Of a stretch of 35,513 nt of DNA, positions 28,722 through 35,513 are shown piece by piece; position 1 is the first letter of the stretch, and each line of letters opens with the position of its first letter. Made by a program: the position numbers and the translations under genes. The stretch spans positions 1-35,513 of the forward strand of contig JAHEIS010000011.1 of assembly GCA_024639225.1 (NCBI GenBank), read 5' to 3'. This stretch comes from Actinomycetes bacterium (GTDB lineage: Bacteria; Actinomycetota; Thermoleophilia; Miltoncostaeales; Miltoncostaeaceae). The notes under the pieces are model-generated. The model saw nothing but the letters and a program-made list of their open reading frames with translations, was not told the DNA's origin and searched no databases.

Positions 28722-29156
28722 ATGATCGACTGGTATCCACCCGATGAGGCGATTCCCGGGGAGCCCCCCGCCGATCGCCATCCACCCTCAACCACGCCGC
28801 TCCCGGGCTCGGGACGTGACAACTGCGGCTGTGTGCGCGAGACGTGCCTGTATCTGTCCGCCGAGCTCGGTTGGACCGATGCGCAACGGGTCACTCTGGG
28901 ACGCTCCGGCGACGGGATGCTGGCCGAGGCCGTGGCGCTCGCCCCGGACGGAGGTGCCGTGCTCGCCGTAGCGGAGGCCTGGTGCGCGCTGCGCCACCCC
29001 ATCCGGGGGCGCGCGGCCGCCCCGCCCTCGGTGGCGCTCGCCGCGCTGCGACTGCGCTTCGGAAGCGGTGCGGAGGCGGCGATCCTTCGCGCGCTGGGAC
29101 GCCAGCTCGCCTCCGGTGCCTCGCGTGAACCCGAGGTCTTCGCCCGTCAGGCCTGA
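28722..29156 (+). CDS. Small protein of unknown function
   Basis: 144 aa, no recognised family. The N-terminal 35 residues are Pro-rich. A Cys cluster follows (C35, C37, C42 in DNCGCVRETC), then an Ala-rich, probably helical C-terminal half (AVAEAWCALRHPIRG and SVALAALRLRFGSGAEAAILRAL). No signal peptide or membrane segment is seen. The ATG at 28722 follows AGGGTG closely, so the ribosome-binding site is poor; a GTG at 28719 or a later GTG (about codon 38) is possible. The stop lies in a ten-base palindrome shared with the convergent recombinase gene. Expression may depend on the structured leader upstream. Confidence 0.6.
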   Translation: MIDWYPPDEAIPGEPPADRHPPSTTPLPGSGRDNCGCVRETCLYLSAELGWTDAQRVTLGRSGDGMLAEAVALAPDGGAVLAVAEAWCALRHPIRGRAAAPPSVALAALRLRFGSGAEAAILRALGRQLASGASREPEVFARQA

Positions 29157-29794
29157 CCGACTCCCGGCGAGCTGCCGTCGGTTCGCAGGATCGAACGCAG
29201 GGAGGTCGGCCGCCAGCGCTGGCCTCCCCGCGGCGTCGGCACGCCCTCGTCGTTGAGGACATCGCAGATCGCCTGAAGGGTCGTACCCTCGCGTCGCATC
29301 GAACGGATTCGCTCGGCGACCTCGACCGGCGTCGACGACGGCCGGCCGCGGGGACGACCCGAGAGAGGGCGGGCGGCGCGCTCCAAGGCGCTGGGGATCC
29401 AGGACGCGGCCTCGGTGAAGATCCGTAGCGACTGGGCCGAGTCCGCCTCGGCGGTGTCCAGCCCCTCCTTGAGGGCCACGATGTGCAGCCCGTCCCGGGC
29501 GGCACCCGCCATGAGCTGGGCAAGGTCGGCGGGCGAATAGGTCAGGCGATCCAGCCGGGCAACCACGATCGCCTCGGCGCTGCCCTCCCGGCACGCGTCC
29601 AGGGCCCGCTGGAGCCCGGGGCGTCGGAGCGAACGACCTGAGCGTTGATCCTGCTCCACGGACACCAGGACCCAGCCGTTCCCCTCGACCGCGTCGACGA
29701 TGCCGGCCCGCTGCTGATCGAGCGAGGGGCGGTCCTGCGGCAGCTCGCGAGGAGCGGTCCGCAGATAGCCGATGACCGGGCGGGGCCGACTCAC
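29147..29794 (-). CDS. Serine-recombinase-like protein lacking the catalytic serine
   Basis: 215 aa. Residues 7-135 match the resolvase/invertase domain: VIGYLRT, SLDQQRAGI, DQRSGRSLRRPGLQRAL and VVARLDRL. The C-terminal part (GRPRGRP, then ERIRSMRREGTTLQAICDVLNDEGVPTPRGGQRWRPTSLRSIL) is the following DNA-binding helix-turn-helix. In active enzymes the first strand ends YxRxS with Ser as the nucleophile; here it is YLRTA, so the Ser is Ala14. The Arg of the LDRLxR motif is also replaced (LDRLTYS). DNA cleavage is therefore unlikely, and a DNA-binding regulatory role is more plausible. The GTG start lies inside the palindrome CTCACG-CGG-CGTGAG (29790-29804). No att-like repeats or transposon ends are nearby. 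Confidence 0.85.
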   Translation of the reverse strand: MSRPRPVIGYLRTAPRELPQDRPSLDQQRAGIVDAVEGNGWVLVSVEQDQRSGRSLRRPGLQRALDACREGSAEAIVVARLDRLTYSPADLAQLMAGAARDGLHIVALKEGLDTAEADSAQSLRIFTEAASWIPSALERAARPLSGRPRGRPSSTPVEVAERIRSMRREGTTLQAICDVLNDEGVPTPRGGQRWRPTSLRSILRTDGSSPGVGQA

Positions 29795-29804
29795 GCGGCG
29801 TGAG
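29790..29804. promoter_or_regulatory. Palindrome at the start codon of the recombinase-like gene
   Basis: CTCACG, CGG, CGTGAG: perfect 6-bp arms around three bases, covering the GTG start (29794-29792, minus strand). It could be an operator, for example for autoregulation, or an mRNA hairpin at the start site. No protein is known to bind it. Confidence 0.35.
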
Positions 29805-29856
29805 ACCTCAACGGAGTCATGGACGAAAAGTGCCTGAGACCAGCATGAAAGCGAGC

Positions 29857-30714
29857 CTACATGCCCGTCCGGGCCGCCCGCTGATGCGCGTTGAGAAGGG
29901 CGTCGACGAGGACCAGGCCCGCCAGGGCGATGAAGGGCACCGCGAGCACGAAGCTCGTGTTCGCCAGAAGGAACCCGGGCAGCTCGCCCAAGTTTCTGCG
30001 AGCCCCGATGATCAGCAGCGCCAAACCGCCCGCGAGGCCGAGAACGGCACCGAGGATCGGACCCCGGCCGCCGAGCTCGTGCCCGCCGTCCGCTCCGGCG
30101 ACGAGCGCCGCGATGGCGGCCCAGGCGATGGTCATGAGATATGCGCCGATGACGTCGCTCGGGAAGTGCCAGCCCATCGCAACGGTCGCGATCCCCACGC
30201 CCACCCCGTACGCGACGGCGATCGTCGCCGCGATCCGCCGCAGTGCCGCGGGGCTCACCAGGACCAGGGCGAGCCCGAGCGACAGCGCCGCAGTCGCATG
30301 ACCGCTGGGAAAGGCCCCGCCGAGAAACTCACCCACATCCCGACGTGCGCTCTCCCCACCGAACGGATCCGCATCGCTCAGGGCGGGCTTCATGATCTGC
30401 GCCGTGACGTTGGCCCCCGCCACGAGCAGGATGGCGGCCACCGCAGCGCGAGGTCGCTCGCGCAGCAGGGCGACGACCACCGCGAGGACGACCACGACGC
30501 CGATCGACGCCACGCTGATGCTCGCGAGGAGCCGGCCCGACTCGCGGGCGATGCCGAGGTCGTCGGCGGCCTCGGCGAAGAGGGCGCTGCGGTCGATGTG
30601 CCGGCCCACCGCCGTCAGCAGCGCGAACCCGTAGAGCAGCCCCATGGCCGCGACGCAGCCGACCGCCAGCAGAGCGAGGCGCGTGCGACGGCCGATCACG
30701 AGTGGAGAGAACAC
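29857..30714 (-). CDS. PAP2-superfamily membrane protein with altered phosphate-binding motifs
   Basis: 285 aa with about seven to eight membrane helices. It has the PAP2 phosphatase core PSGH (136-139) and a second His/Asp pair (H183, D187 in GWHFPSD). The first motif, normally Kx6RP, reads K109 PALSDA D116 P117, so Arg is replaced by Asp; the Arg of the third motif (SRx5HxxxD) is Thr177. Both phosphate-contacting arginines are therefore absent while the catalytic His residues remain. Classical members remove phosphate from lipid phosphates. Three or more extra helices follow the core. The GTG at 30714 is one of two close candidates (the other at 30699). It follows the DCC gene after 59 bases, same strand. 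Confidence 0.82.
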   Translation of the reverse strand: MFSPLVIGRRTRLALLAVGCVAAMGLLYGFALLTAVGRHIDRSALFAEAADDLGIARESGRLLASISVASIGVVVVLAVVVALLRERPRAAVAAILLVAGANVTAQIMKPALSDADPFGGESARRDVGEFLGGAFPSGHATAALSLGLALVLVSPAALRRIAATIAVAYGVGVGIATVAMGWHFPSDVIGAYLMTIAWAAIAALVAGADGGHELGGRGPILGAVLGLAGGLALLIIGARRNLGELPGFLLANTSFVLAVPFIALAGLVLVDALLNAHQRAARTGM

Positions 30715-30773
30715 CGCTCCAGAATACGAGGCATACGTACGCCGCCCGCGTGTGCCTGTCGGACCCCTGACCG

Positions 30774-31115
30774 CTAGCGGCGGTGGCGCGCGATGAAGCG
30801 GTAGACCGGGTCGGCGATCGGGCGGGCCCACCGCAGGAGGGCGGCCAGTGGACGGCCGACGAGGGGAACGGCCTCGATGACCGCCGCCACGGCCCGTGAC
30901 TCGCTCAGAAGGTCGCCCTCTGCGGTCTGCACCAGCAGGCTCCCGGGGCGGCCCGCCTCCATATCGAGGCCGCAGGCGTGCAGCTCGCCACGCGCCGACG
31001 ACCCGACGAAGCGGAGTCGCCCGCGCGTGTCGGCGCGCGCCGCGAATCGGGCCGAGGCGCTGCAGAAGCGGCATTCGTCGTCATAGACCACGATGCGGGA
31101 GGACGGCGAGGTCAT
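30774..31115 (-). CDS. DCC-family thiol-disulfide oxidoreductase
   Basis: 113 aa. The N-terminus has the defining DxxCxxC motif: YDDECRFC, with C15 and C18. LRFVGSSARGE and SESRAVAAVIEAVPLVGRPLAALLRWARPIADPVYRFIARHR match the rest of the DCC (DUF393, YuxK) family. These are small thioredoxin-fold-like cytosolic proteins assumed to act in thiol-disulfide exchange. The ATG shares an ATGA overlap with the trpA stop, so it is translated as the last member of the overlapping kinase-trp array. Why it sits with trp genes is not known. Confidence 0.93.
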   Translation of the reverse strand: MTSPSSRIVVYDDECRFCSASARFAARADTRGRLRFVGSSARGELHACGLDMEAGRPGSLLVQTAEGDLLSESRAVAAVIEAVPLVGRPLAALLRWARPIADPVYRFIARHRR

Positions 31116-31903
31116 GCGCGCAAGGCCGCCGCGACCCCCTCGCAGACCGCCTCGAGTCGCTGCTCGGCCGTCGCCGCATCGGGCGCGTCAGCGATCGACC
31201 GGACCAGCTGGCTCGCCATCACCACGCCGTCCGCATATGCGCCGATCGCCACGGCGTGCTCAGGCGTGCGGACGCCGAAGCCGACCGCCAGCGGGACGTC
31301 GATATGGCTGCGCGCCCGCGCCAGGAATTCCTCCAGCTCGCGGTCGACCGAGACCTCGCCGCCGGTGACGCCGGTGACGGCGACACAGTAGACGAACCCC
31401 TCGGCCGTCCGGCCGATCGCCTCGAGCCGCTCATCGGTGCTCGTCGGCGCCGCGAGCGCGATCAGGGCGACCCCCGCGCGGGAGGCCGCCCGGCGGATCG
31501 GCTCCGACTCCTCGACCGGAACGTCCGGCACGATGACGCCAGCGACGCCGGCGGCCGCGGCGCGCTCGAAGAACGCCCGCTCACCGCCGGCCAGGACGGC
31601 ATTGACGTAGCTCATCATCACGACGGGAGCGTCGCCGGCGAGGTCAGCCGCGATGGAGATGACGTCATCGGGCCGGGTCCCCGCCTCGAGGGCGGTCTGC
31701 CCCGCCGCCTGGATCGTCGGGCCGTCGGCGAGCGGGTCGGAGAACGGCACGCCGAGTTCGATGATGTCAGCGTGGCGGGCGACGATGCGGGCATGCGCCG
31801 TGCTCGTCGCCGGATCCGGATAGCCTCCCATCACATACGGGATGAACAACGGGCGACCGGCCTCGGCGAAAGTCCGCGCGAGACGATCTGCCCCCTCAGA
31901 CAT
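31112..31903 (-). CDS. trpA: Tryptophan synthase alpha subunit
   Basis: 263 aa. It cleaves indole-3-glycerol phosphate to indole and glyceraldehyde 3-phosphate and passes indole to TrpB through the inter-subunit tunnel. Catalytic E49 (IIELGVPFSDPLADGP) and D60 are at the classical positions. The VAVTGVTGG loop and VPLAVGFGVRTPEHA phosphate-binding segment are present. The ATG at 31903 overlaps the end of trpB by 8 bases; the longer open frame upstream is antisense-like and Arg-rich. The stop overlaps the DCC gene start (ATGA). Confidence 0.97.
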   Translation of the reverse strand: MSEGADRLARTFAEAGRPLFIPYVMGGYPDPATSTAHARIVARHADIIELGVPFSDPLADGPTIQAAGQTALEAGTRPDDVISIAADLAGDAPVVMMSYVNAVLAGGERAFFERAAAAGVAGVIVPDVPVEESEPIRRAASRAGVALIALAAPTSTDERLEAIGRTAEGFVYCVAVTGVTGGEVSVDRELEEFLARARSHIDVPLAVGFGVRTPEHAVAIGAYADGVVMASQLVRSIADAPDAATAEQRLEAVCEGVAAALRA

Positions 31904-33074
31904 CGAGTCCCATCGCGCGTCCCGCCACCTCGACATCCTTGTCGCCGCGGCCGGAGAAGGACAGAAGGACCGGGCCCGGGCCCAGCGCGGCTCCTTCACG
32001 TGTGACGAGCGCGATGGCGTGAGCGGTCTCGAGCGCCGGGATGATCCCCTCCGCCCGCGAACAGGCTCCGAGCGCCTCCAACGCATCCGCGTCGGTGGCG
32101 CTGCCGTAGCGCACGCGACCCTCGTCGTGCAGCAAGCTGTGCTCCGGGCCGACGCCGGGGTAGTCCAGGCCGGCGGAGATCGAGTGGGGCTCGATCACCT
32201 GACCGTCGGAGTCCTGCAGGAGGTAGCTGTAGCTGCCGTGCAACACACCCGGCGTCCCCCGCGAGAGCGGGGCGCCGTGGCGTCCTGAGTCGAGACCGTC
32301 GCCGGCGGCCTCCACCCCGATGAGGGCGACGTCGTCCTCGAGGAACGCTCGGAAGATCCCGATCGCGTTCGATCCTCCGCCCACGCAGGCGACCACGCTC
32401 TGCGGCAGCCGCCCGCATTCGGCCTGGATCTGCTCGCGCGCCTCGTCCCCGATGACCGACTGGAAGGCGGCGACCACCTCCGGGTACGGCGCGGGACCGA
32501 CCGCGGAGCCGATGACGTAGTGGGTGGATCGCACGTTCGTGACCCAGTCGCGGATCGCCTCGCTCGTGGCGTCTTTCAGCGTCGCCGTACCCGAGTCGAC
32601 CGGCGTGACCTCCGCACCCAGCATCTTCATCCGGATCACGTTGAGCCGCTGCCGCTCCATGTCCGTGCGCCCCATGTAGACGCGACACTCCATGCCCGCC
32701 AGAGCCGCGGCGGTGGCAGTGGCGACGCCGTGCTGCCCGGCACCGGTCTCGGCGATGATCCGCTCTTTGCCCATGCGCTCGGCGAGCATCACCTGCCCGA
32801 GGGCGTTGTTGATCTTGTGGGCGCCCGTGTGGCAGAGGTCCTCACGCTTGAACCACAGATCGTCGATCCCGCACTCCGCCCCGAGCTTCGTGGCGTGGTA
32901 GAGCGGGGTCGGCCGGCCGACGTAGCTCCCCAGGCGACCTGCCAGCTCAGCGGCGAAGGCCGGGTCATCCCGGAACGACGAGAAGGCCTCCTCGAGCTCG
33001 TCGAGGGCGCCGATCACCGTCTCGGGTACGTACCGGCCCCCGTAGCTGCCATACCGCGGCGAGATCTCACCCAC
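31896..33074 (-). CDS. trpB: Tryptophan synthase beta subunit
   Basis: 392 aa, standard length. A PLP enzyme joining indole and serine to tryptophan. The PLP Schiff-base lysine is K87 in HTGAHKINN. ETGAGQHGVATATAAALAG carries the conserved catalytic Glu region, GGGSNAIGIF is the phosphate-binding loop, and HSISAGLDYPGVGPEHS is the conserved C-terminal domain motif. This is the TrpB1 type that works with TrpA. It overlaps trpF by 8 bases upstream and trpA by 8 bases downstream. Confidence 0.98.
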   Translation of the reverse strand: MGEISPRYGSYGGRYVPETVIGALDELEEAFSSFRDDPAFAAELAGRLGSYVGRPTPLYHATKLGAECGIDDLWFKREDLCHTGAHKINNALGQVMLAERMGKERIIAETGAGQHGVATATAAALAGMECRVYMGRTDMERQRLNVIRMKMLGAEVTPVDSGTATLKDATSEAIRDWVTNVRSTHYVIGSAVGPAPYPEVVAAFQSVIGDEAREQIQAECGRLPQSVVACVGGGSNAIGIFRAFLEDDVALIGVEAAGDGLDSGRHGAPLSRGTPGVLHGSYSYLLQDSDGQVIEPHSISAGLDYPGVGPEHSLLHDEGRVRYGSATDADALEALGACSRAEGIIPALETAHAIALVTREGAALGPGPVLLSFSGRGDKDVEVAGRAMGLDV

Positions 33075-33714
33075 GCGCGGCTCCCCGCTCCCATCCCAGC
33101 GTCGCGCCGCGCGTGAACGCGCGGATACGCTCGGGCTCCTTGAGACCCGGGGCGCTCTCGACGCCGGTGCTCACGTCGACGACGTCGGGGGACAGGCGCG
33201 CGACCGCGTCGACCACATTCTCCGGCGTCAACCCACCGGCGAGAATCCAGGGGCGGCCCAGATCCTTGCCCTCAAGCAGACTCCAGTCGAATGTCGCACC
33301 GGTGCCCCCTGCCTGCCCCTCGACCGCAGCGTCCAAAAGGATGAGGTCCGCCGTCGACGCCCGGGCGGCGTCCAGCGCCGAGGGGCCGTCGATGCTGAAC
33401 GCCTCGATGACCGGCAGCGGCACCGCTTCCTTGACGGCCGAAACACTCCCCCCGTGGATCTGGATGTGCGTCAGACCCGCGATGGGAACGATCCGGGCGA
33501 CCTCGGCGGGGTCGGGGTCAACGAACACTCCCACTTTGCTCGACATGGGATCGAGCACTCCGGTGATCGATGCGGCGGCCTCGGCATCAACCTGACGGCT
33601 GCTGCCCTCGGCGAAGACGAGGCCGATGGCCCACACGTCGAGCGCGGCACAGGCCATCGCGTCCTCGGGCCGCGTGATGCCGCAGACCTTGATGAGAGGC
33701 GGCTCAGCCGACAT
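33067..33714 (-). CDS. trpF: Phosphoribosylanthranilate isomerase
   Basis: 215 aa TIM barrel catalysing the Amadori rearrangement of phosphoribosylanthranilate. The catalytic base Cys11 is in IKVCGITRPEDA and the acid Asp128 in ADLILLDAA. SSKVGVFVDPD, PWILAGGLTPENV and VVDVSTGVESAPGLKEPERIRAF (phosphate site and C-terminal signature) are present. Its ATG lies 11 bases inside the end of the histidine kinase gene, which places it second in an overlapping five-gene array. The remaining trp genes (trpE, trpG, trpD, trpC) are not in the window. Confidence 0.97.
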   Translation of the reverse strand: MSAEPPLIKVCGITRPEDAMACAALDVWAIGLVFAEGSSRQVDAEAAASITGVLDPMSSKVGVFVDPDPAEVARIVPIAGLTHIQIHGGSVSAVKEAVPLPVIEAFSIDGPSALDAARASTADLILLDAAVEGQAGGTGATFDWSLLEGKDLGRPWILAGGLTPENVVDAVARLSPDVVDVSTGVESAPGLKEPERIRAFTRGATLGWERGAARG

Positions 33715-34915
33715 CGGCGCTCGAGTCGGCGTCGGCCGGAGCCTGCCACTCGGGGAGGAAGACCCTCACCCGGGATCCTTCGCCGGGCACGCTCGAGATC
33801 TCGCACACCCCCCCGAGCAGCTCGGCCCGGTCCCGCATTCCGTGAATGCCGAAGCGCGCGATCGGCACGCCGGGGCGGGGGCGAAGCGCGTGATCCACAT
33901 CGAAGCCGGAGCCGTCGTCCTCGACCACCAGCGATATCCCGCCGGGCTCCTGGGTGAGATCGACCCCGCACCGGCGCGCCTGGCCGTGGCGGTAGGCATT
34001 CGTGAGCGTCTCCTGGAGCACGCGGTAGAAGGTGATCCGCTGGGTCACCGACACCCCGTTGACGGGGAAATCGCCGTCGATGTTCACGACGACCTCGGCC
34101 CCACTGCGGGCCTCGAAGGCGGTCACCGCATCAGCGAGGATGTCCGGCAGGGCCCGGTCCTCGAACTGTGCGGGGCGCAGGTGACCGATCAGCTCGCGCA
34201 TCTCATGGAGCGCGCCGCCAAGGGTCTCGTAGATCCGGCTGAGCGCCTCCTTGATGTTGTCGCTGCCCTCGTCCGCCAGCTCGGCGTCGAGAAGCTGGAC
34301 CTCGAGCAGGGCGACCGACAGCTGCTGGGTCGGGCCGTCGTGGATGTCGAGGCCGATTCGCCCGAGCATCCGCTCATCGCTCTCGAGAATCTGGGCCATG
34401 GCGCGTTCGAGGCTCTCGTGGAGGCTCAACTTCTCCAGCAGCGCCCCGACCCGCTCGCAGCCGACCCGCGCCGCCCAGAGGCGGAGCTCATCCTCGGCCA
34501 GCGGCGCGCTGCCCGCGACCCACAGTGCCCCTTCGACCCGGCCCTGGGATCGGATCGGGAAGGCCCGCGCTTCGCTGAAGCCGCGCTCCGCGAGCCCGGT
34601 CGGCAGCAGATCGGCGGGACGGCCGCCGTTGACGATGACCTCCCGCTCCTCGCGTGCGGCCGTCCGGGCGATCTCAGCGTCGGCCTCGAGTATCGCCGCC
34701 AGCTCATCGTCCGCCGCCGTCGCCCGGACCTCGAGCTCCTCACTCGGCCCGCGCAGCACCTCGAGCACGCCCAGCTGCGCGCCGAGGGCCCGCACGACCT
34801 CCGCGACGAGGGCGCCGAGCCGGTCATCGGCCGACTGATCCGGCCCGGTCTCGGCGACGGCGGTGACGCGGACGAGAGCGTCAAGTTCGGGGCTCTGCCC
34901 CCGCGGCGCGTTCAA
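33704..34915 (-). CDS. NarL-type (HisKA_3) sensor histidine kinase with GAF-like input domain, cytosolic
   Basis: 403 aa from the TTG chosen here. The N-terminal half (about 10-165) looks like a GAF sensory domain (ADDRLGALVAEVVRALGAQLGVLEVL). The dimerisation helix has the phospho-acceptor His (about 192) in GRIGLDIHDGPTQQLSVALLEVQLL. The ATPase part shows N-box ETLTNAYRHGQA, VEDDGSGFD and FGIHGMRDRAELLGG. There is no membrane segment, so it should sense an internal signal. The response regulator gene diverges from it at 35197. Start: GGGAG stands five bases before the TTG at 34915; a GTG at 34921 overlaps that site. Its 3' end overlaps trpF. Confidence 0.92.
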   Translation of the reverse strand: MNAPRGQSPELDALVRVTAVAETGPDQSADDRLGALVAEVVRALGAQLGVLEVLRGPSEELEVRATAADDELAAILEADAEIARTAAREEREVIVNGGRPADLLPTGLAERGFSEARAFPIRSQGRVEGALWVAGSAPLAEDELRLWAARVGCERVGALLEKLSLHESLERAMAQILESDERMLGRIGLDIHDGPTQQLSVALLEVQLLDAELADEGSDNIKEALSRIYETLGGALHEMRELIGHLRPAQFEDRALPDILADAVTAFEARSGAEVVVNIDGDFPVNGVSVTQRITFYRVLQETLTNAYRHGQARRCGVDLTQEPGGISLVVEDDGSGFDVDHALRPRPGVPIARFGIHGMRDRAELLGGVCEISSVPGEGSRVRVFLPEWQAPADADSSADVG

Positions 34916-35196
34916 TGTCACTCCCAGATGGTACCGAGCGCCTCAATACGGCGGCAGAACCGGTCCAGGTGCACCGATTGACTGCAGTTTTCTTGATCTT
35001 TCGCTCACAACCTATACGGGCAGCGAATCCGTTCGATTGCCGGACTACCAGCCCGTCTAGGGGTGCAGGGGCCGGCGAGAACTTAGTGTGCGACCCGCGC
35101 CAGCCACGCGGCCCGGTCCCCCTTTTGGGGGAACATCAGAAGAATGTCGTCGAAGGGCTGGTAGCGGCCATTGAGTTCAGTGCTATTAACGACGAG
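34916..35196. promoter_or_regulatory. Divergent kinase/regulator promoter region with a perfect dyad
   Basis: About 280 bases without a gene. A perfect inverted repeat TCCCCC-TTTT-GGGGGA occupies 35117-35132, about 65 bases before the regulator ATG. It could be an operator for a NarL/DevR-type regulator or an mRNA hairpin. Weak promoter-like pieces for the regulator are TTCTTG (34990-34995) and TATACG (35013-35018), 17 bases apart. Confidence 0.45.
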
Positions 35197-35513
35197 ATGA
35201 GCGCGGTGCGCGTACTACTCGCAGATGACAACGCCCGGTTCCGAGGACTGCTCCGACAACTGTTGGAGCGTGATCCGGACATCGCGGTCGTTGCCGAGGC
35301 CGGCGACGGCAGTGAAGCCGTGGATCTCAGCGAGGAGCATTCTCCGGACGTGGTCCTGATGGACCTGTCCATGCCCGGGGTCGACGGCCTCGAGGCCACC
35401 TACGAGCTCAAGAACCGCTTCCCGGATCTGACGGTCCTCATGCTCTCGGTCGGCGACAAGGAACAGGAGATCGCGGCGGGACTCGCCCGCGGCGCCTCCG
35501 AGTACCTGATCAA
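35197..35513 (+). CDS. Response regulator receiver domain, NarL/LuxR family (partial)
   Basis: 105 codons, cut by the window end. A receiver domain with acidic pair D10-D11 (LLADDNARFR), phospho-acceptor D56 in VVLMDLSMPGVDG, switch residue S84 in LMLSV, and the start of the GASEYLIK motif whose Lys falls at the window edge. The sequence style is that of NarL/FixJ regulators, so a C-terminal LuxR helix-turn-helix is expected outside the window. It diverges from the HisKA_3 kinase gene, its likely partner. The ATG at 35197 is preceded by a weak GACGAG. Confidence 0.93.
   Translation, partial: MSAVRVLLADDNARFRGLLRQLLERDPDIAVVAEAGDGSEAVDLSEEHSPDVVLMDLSMPGVDGLEATYELKNRFPDLTVLMLSVGDKEQEIAAGLARGASEYLI

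Noticed and set aside
29147-29794. Mobile element or integrated phage marked by a recombinase gene
   Set aside because: No flanking repeats, att-like sites, phage or transposon genes, and the recombinase lacks its catalytic serine.

Overview
The window is very GC-rich chromosomal DNA with tightly packed genes, several TTG/GTG starts and many overlapping stop/start codons. The gene families (GT5 glycogen synthase with a stand-alone CBM48 protein, MMPL exporters, NarL-type kinase/regulator pairs, many TetR/SDR/LLM proteins) fit an Actinomycetota genome, possibly a deep-branching class such as Thermoleophilia. That placement is an inference: there is no rRNA or other marker in the window. No tRNA, CRISPR array, prophage or insertion sequence was recognised.

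Layout. 1-2556 (minus): a glycogen operon (small CBM48 protein, glgA, glgB cut by the window edge), coupled by overlapping start and stop codons. 2936-5272 (minus): an intramembrane protein of unknown role and an ABC-2 exporter pair. 5361-5656: remains of a secreted-type protein whose reading frame appears to have shifted twice. 5752-8175 (plus): an unusual fusion of a luciferase-like flavin oxidoreductase with a benzoate-CoA-ligase-type adenylating enzyme. 8367-8474: a fossil of the 5' end of an ABC ATPase gene. 8591-10636: a SHOCT protein converging on a 14-TM MFS exporter through a shared hairpin. 10837-14595 (plus): a Vps62-like/membrane-domain fusion, a DUF7144-like membrane protein and moaA. 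14869-17253 (minus): a large membrane-embedded serine hydrolase. 17254-18000 holds no convincing gene, and a small unknown protein follows.

18455-22146: an MMPL exporter diverging from a TetR regulator, then an SDR. The MMPL/TetR promoter region and the SDR promoter carry the same 24-bp operator-like sequence (20 of 24 identical), so the three genes probably form one regulon. 22447-28586 (plus): gltB and gltD, encoding the two subunits of NADPH glutamate synthase. 28722-29794: a small unknown protein behind a leader with alternative pairings, converging on a serine-recombinase-like protein that lacks the catalytic serine. 29857-34915 (minus): a PAP2-like membrane protein, and upstream of it a five-gene overlapping array: histidine kinase, trpF, trpB, trpA and a DCC thiol-disulfide protein. 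35197 to the end (plus): the divergent response regulator, cut by the window edge.

The most unusual items are the LLM-adenylate ligase fusion, the shared TetR operator pair, the tryptophan genes placed downstream of and overlapping a sensor kinase gene, and two enzyme-family proteins (recombinase, PAP2) that have lost key catalytic or substrate-binding residues.
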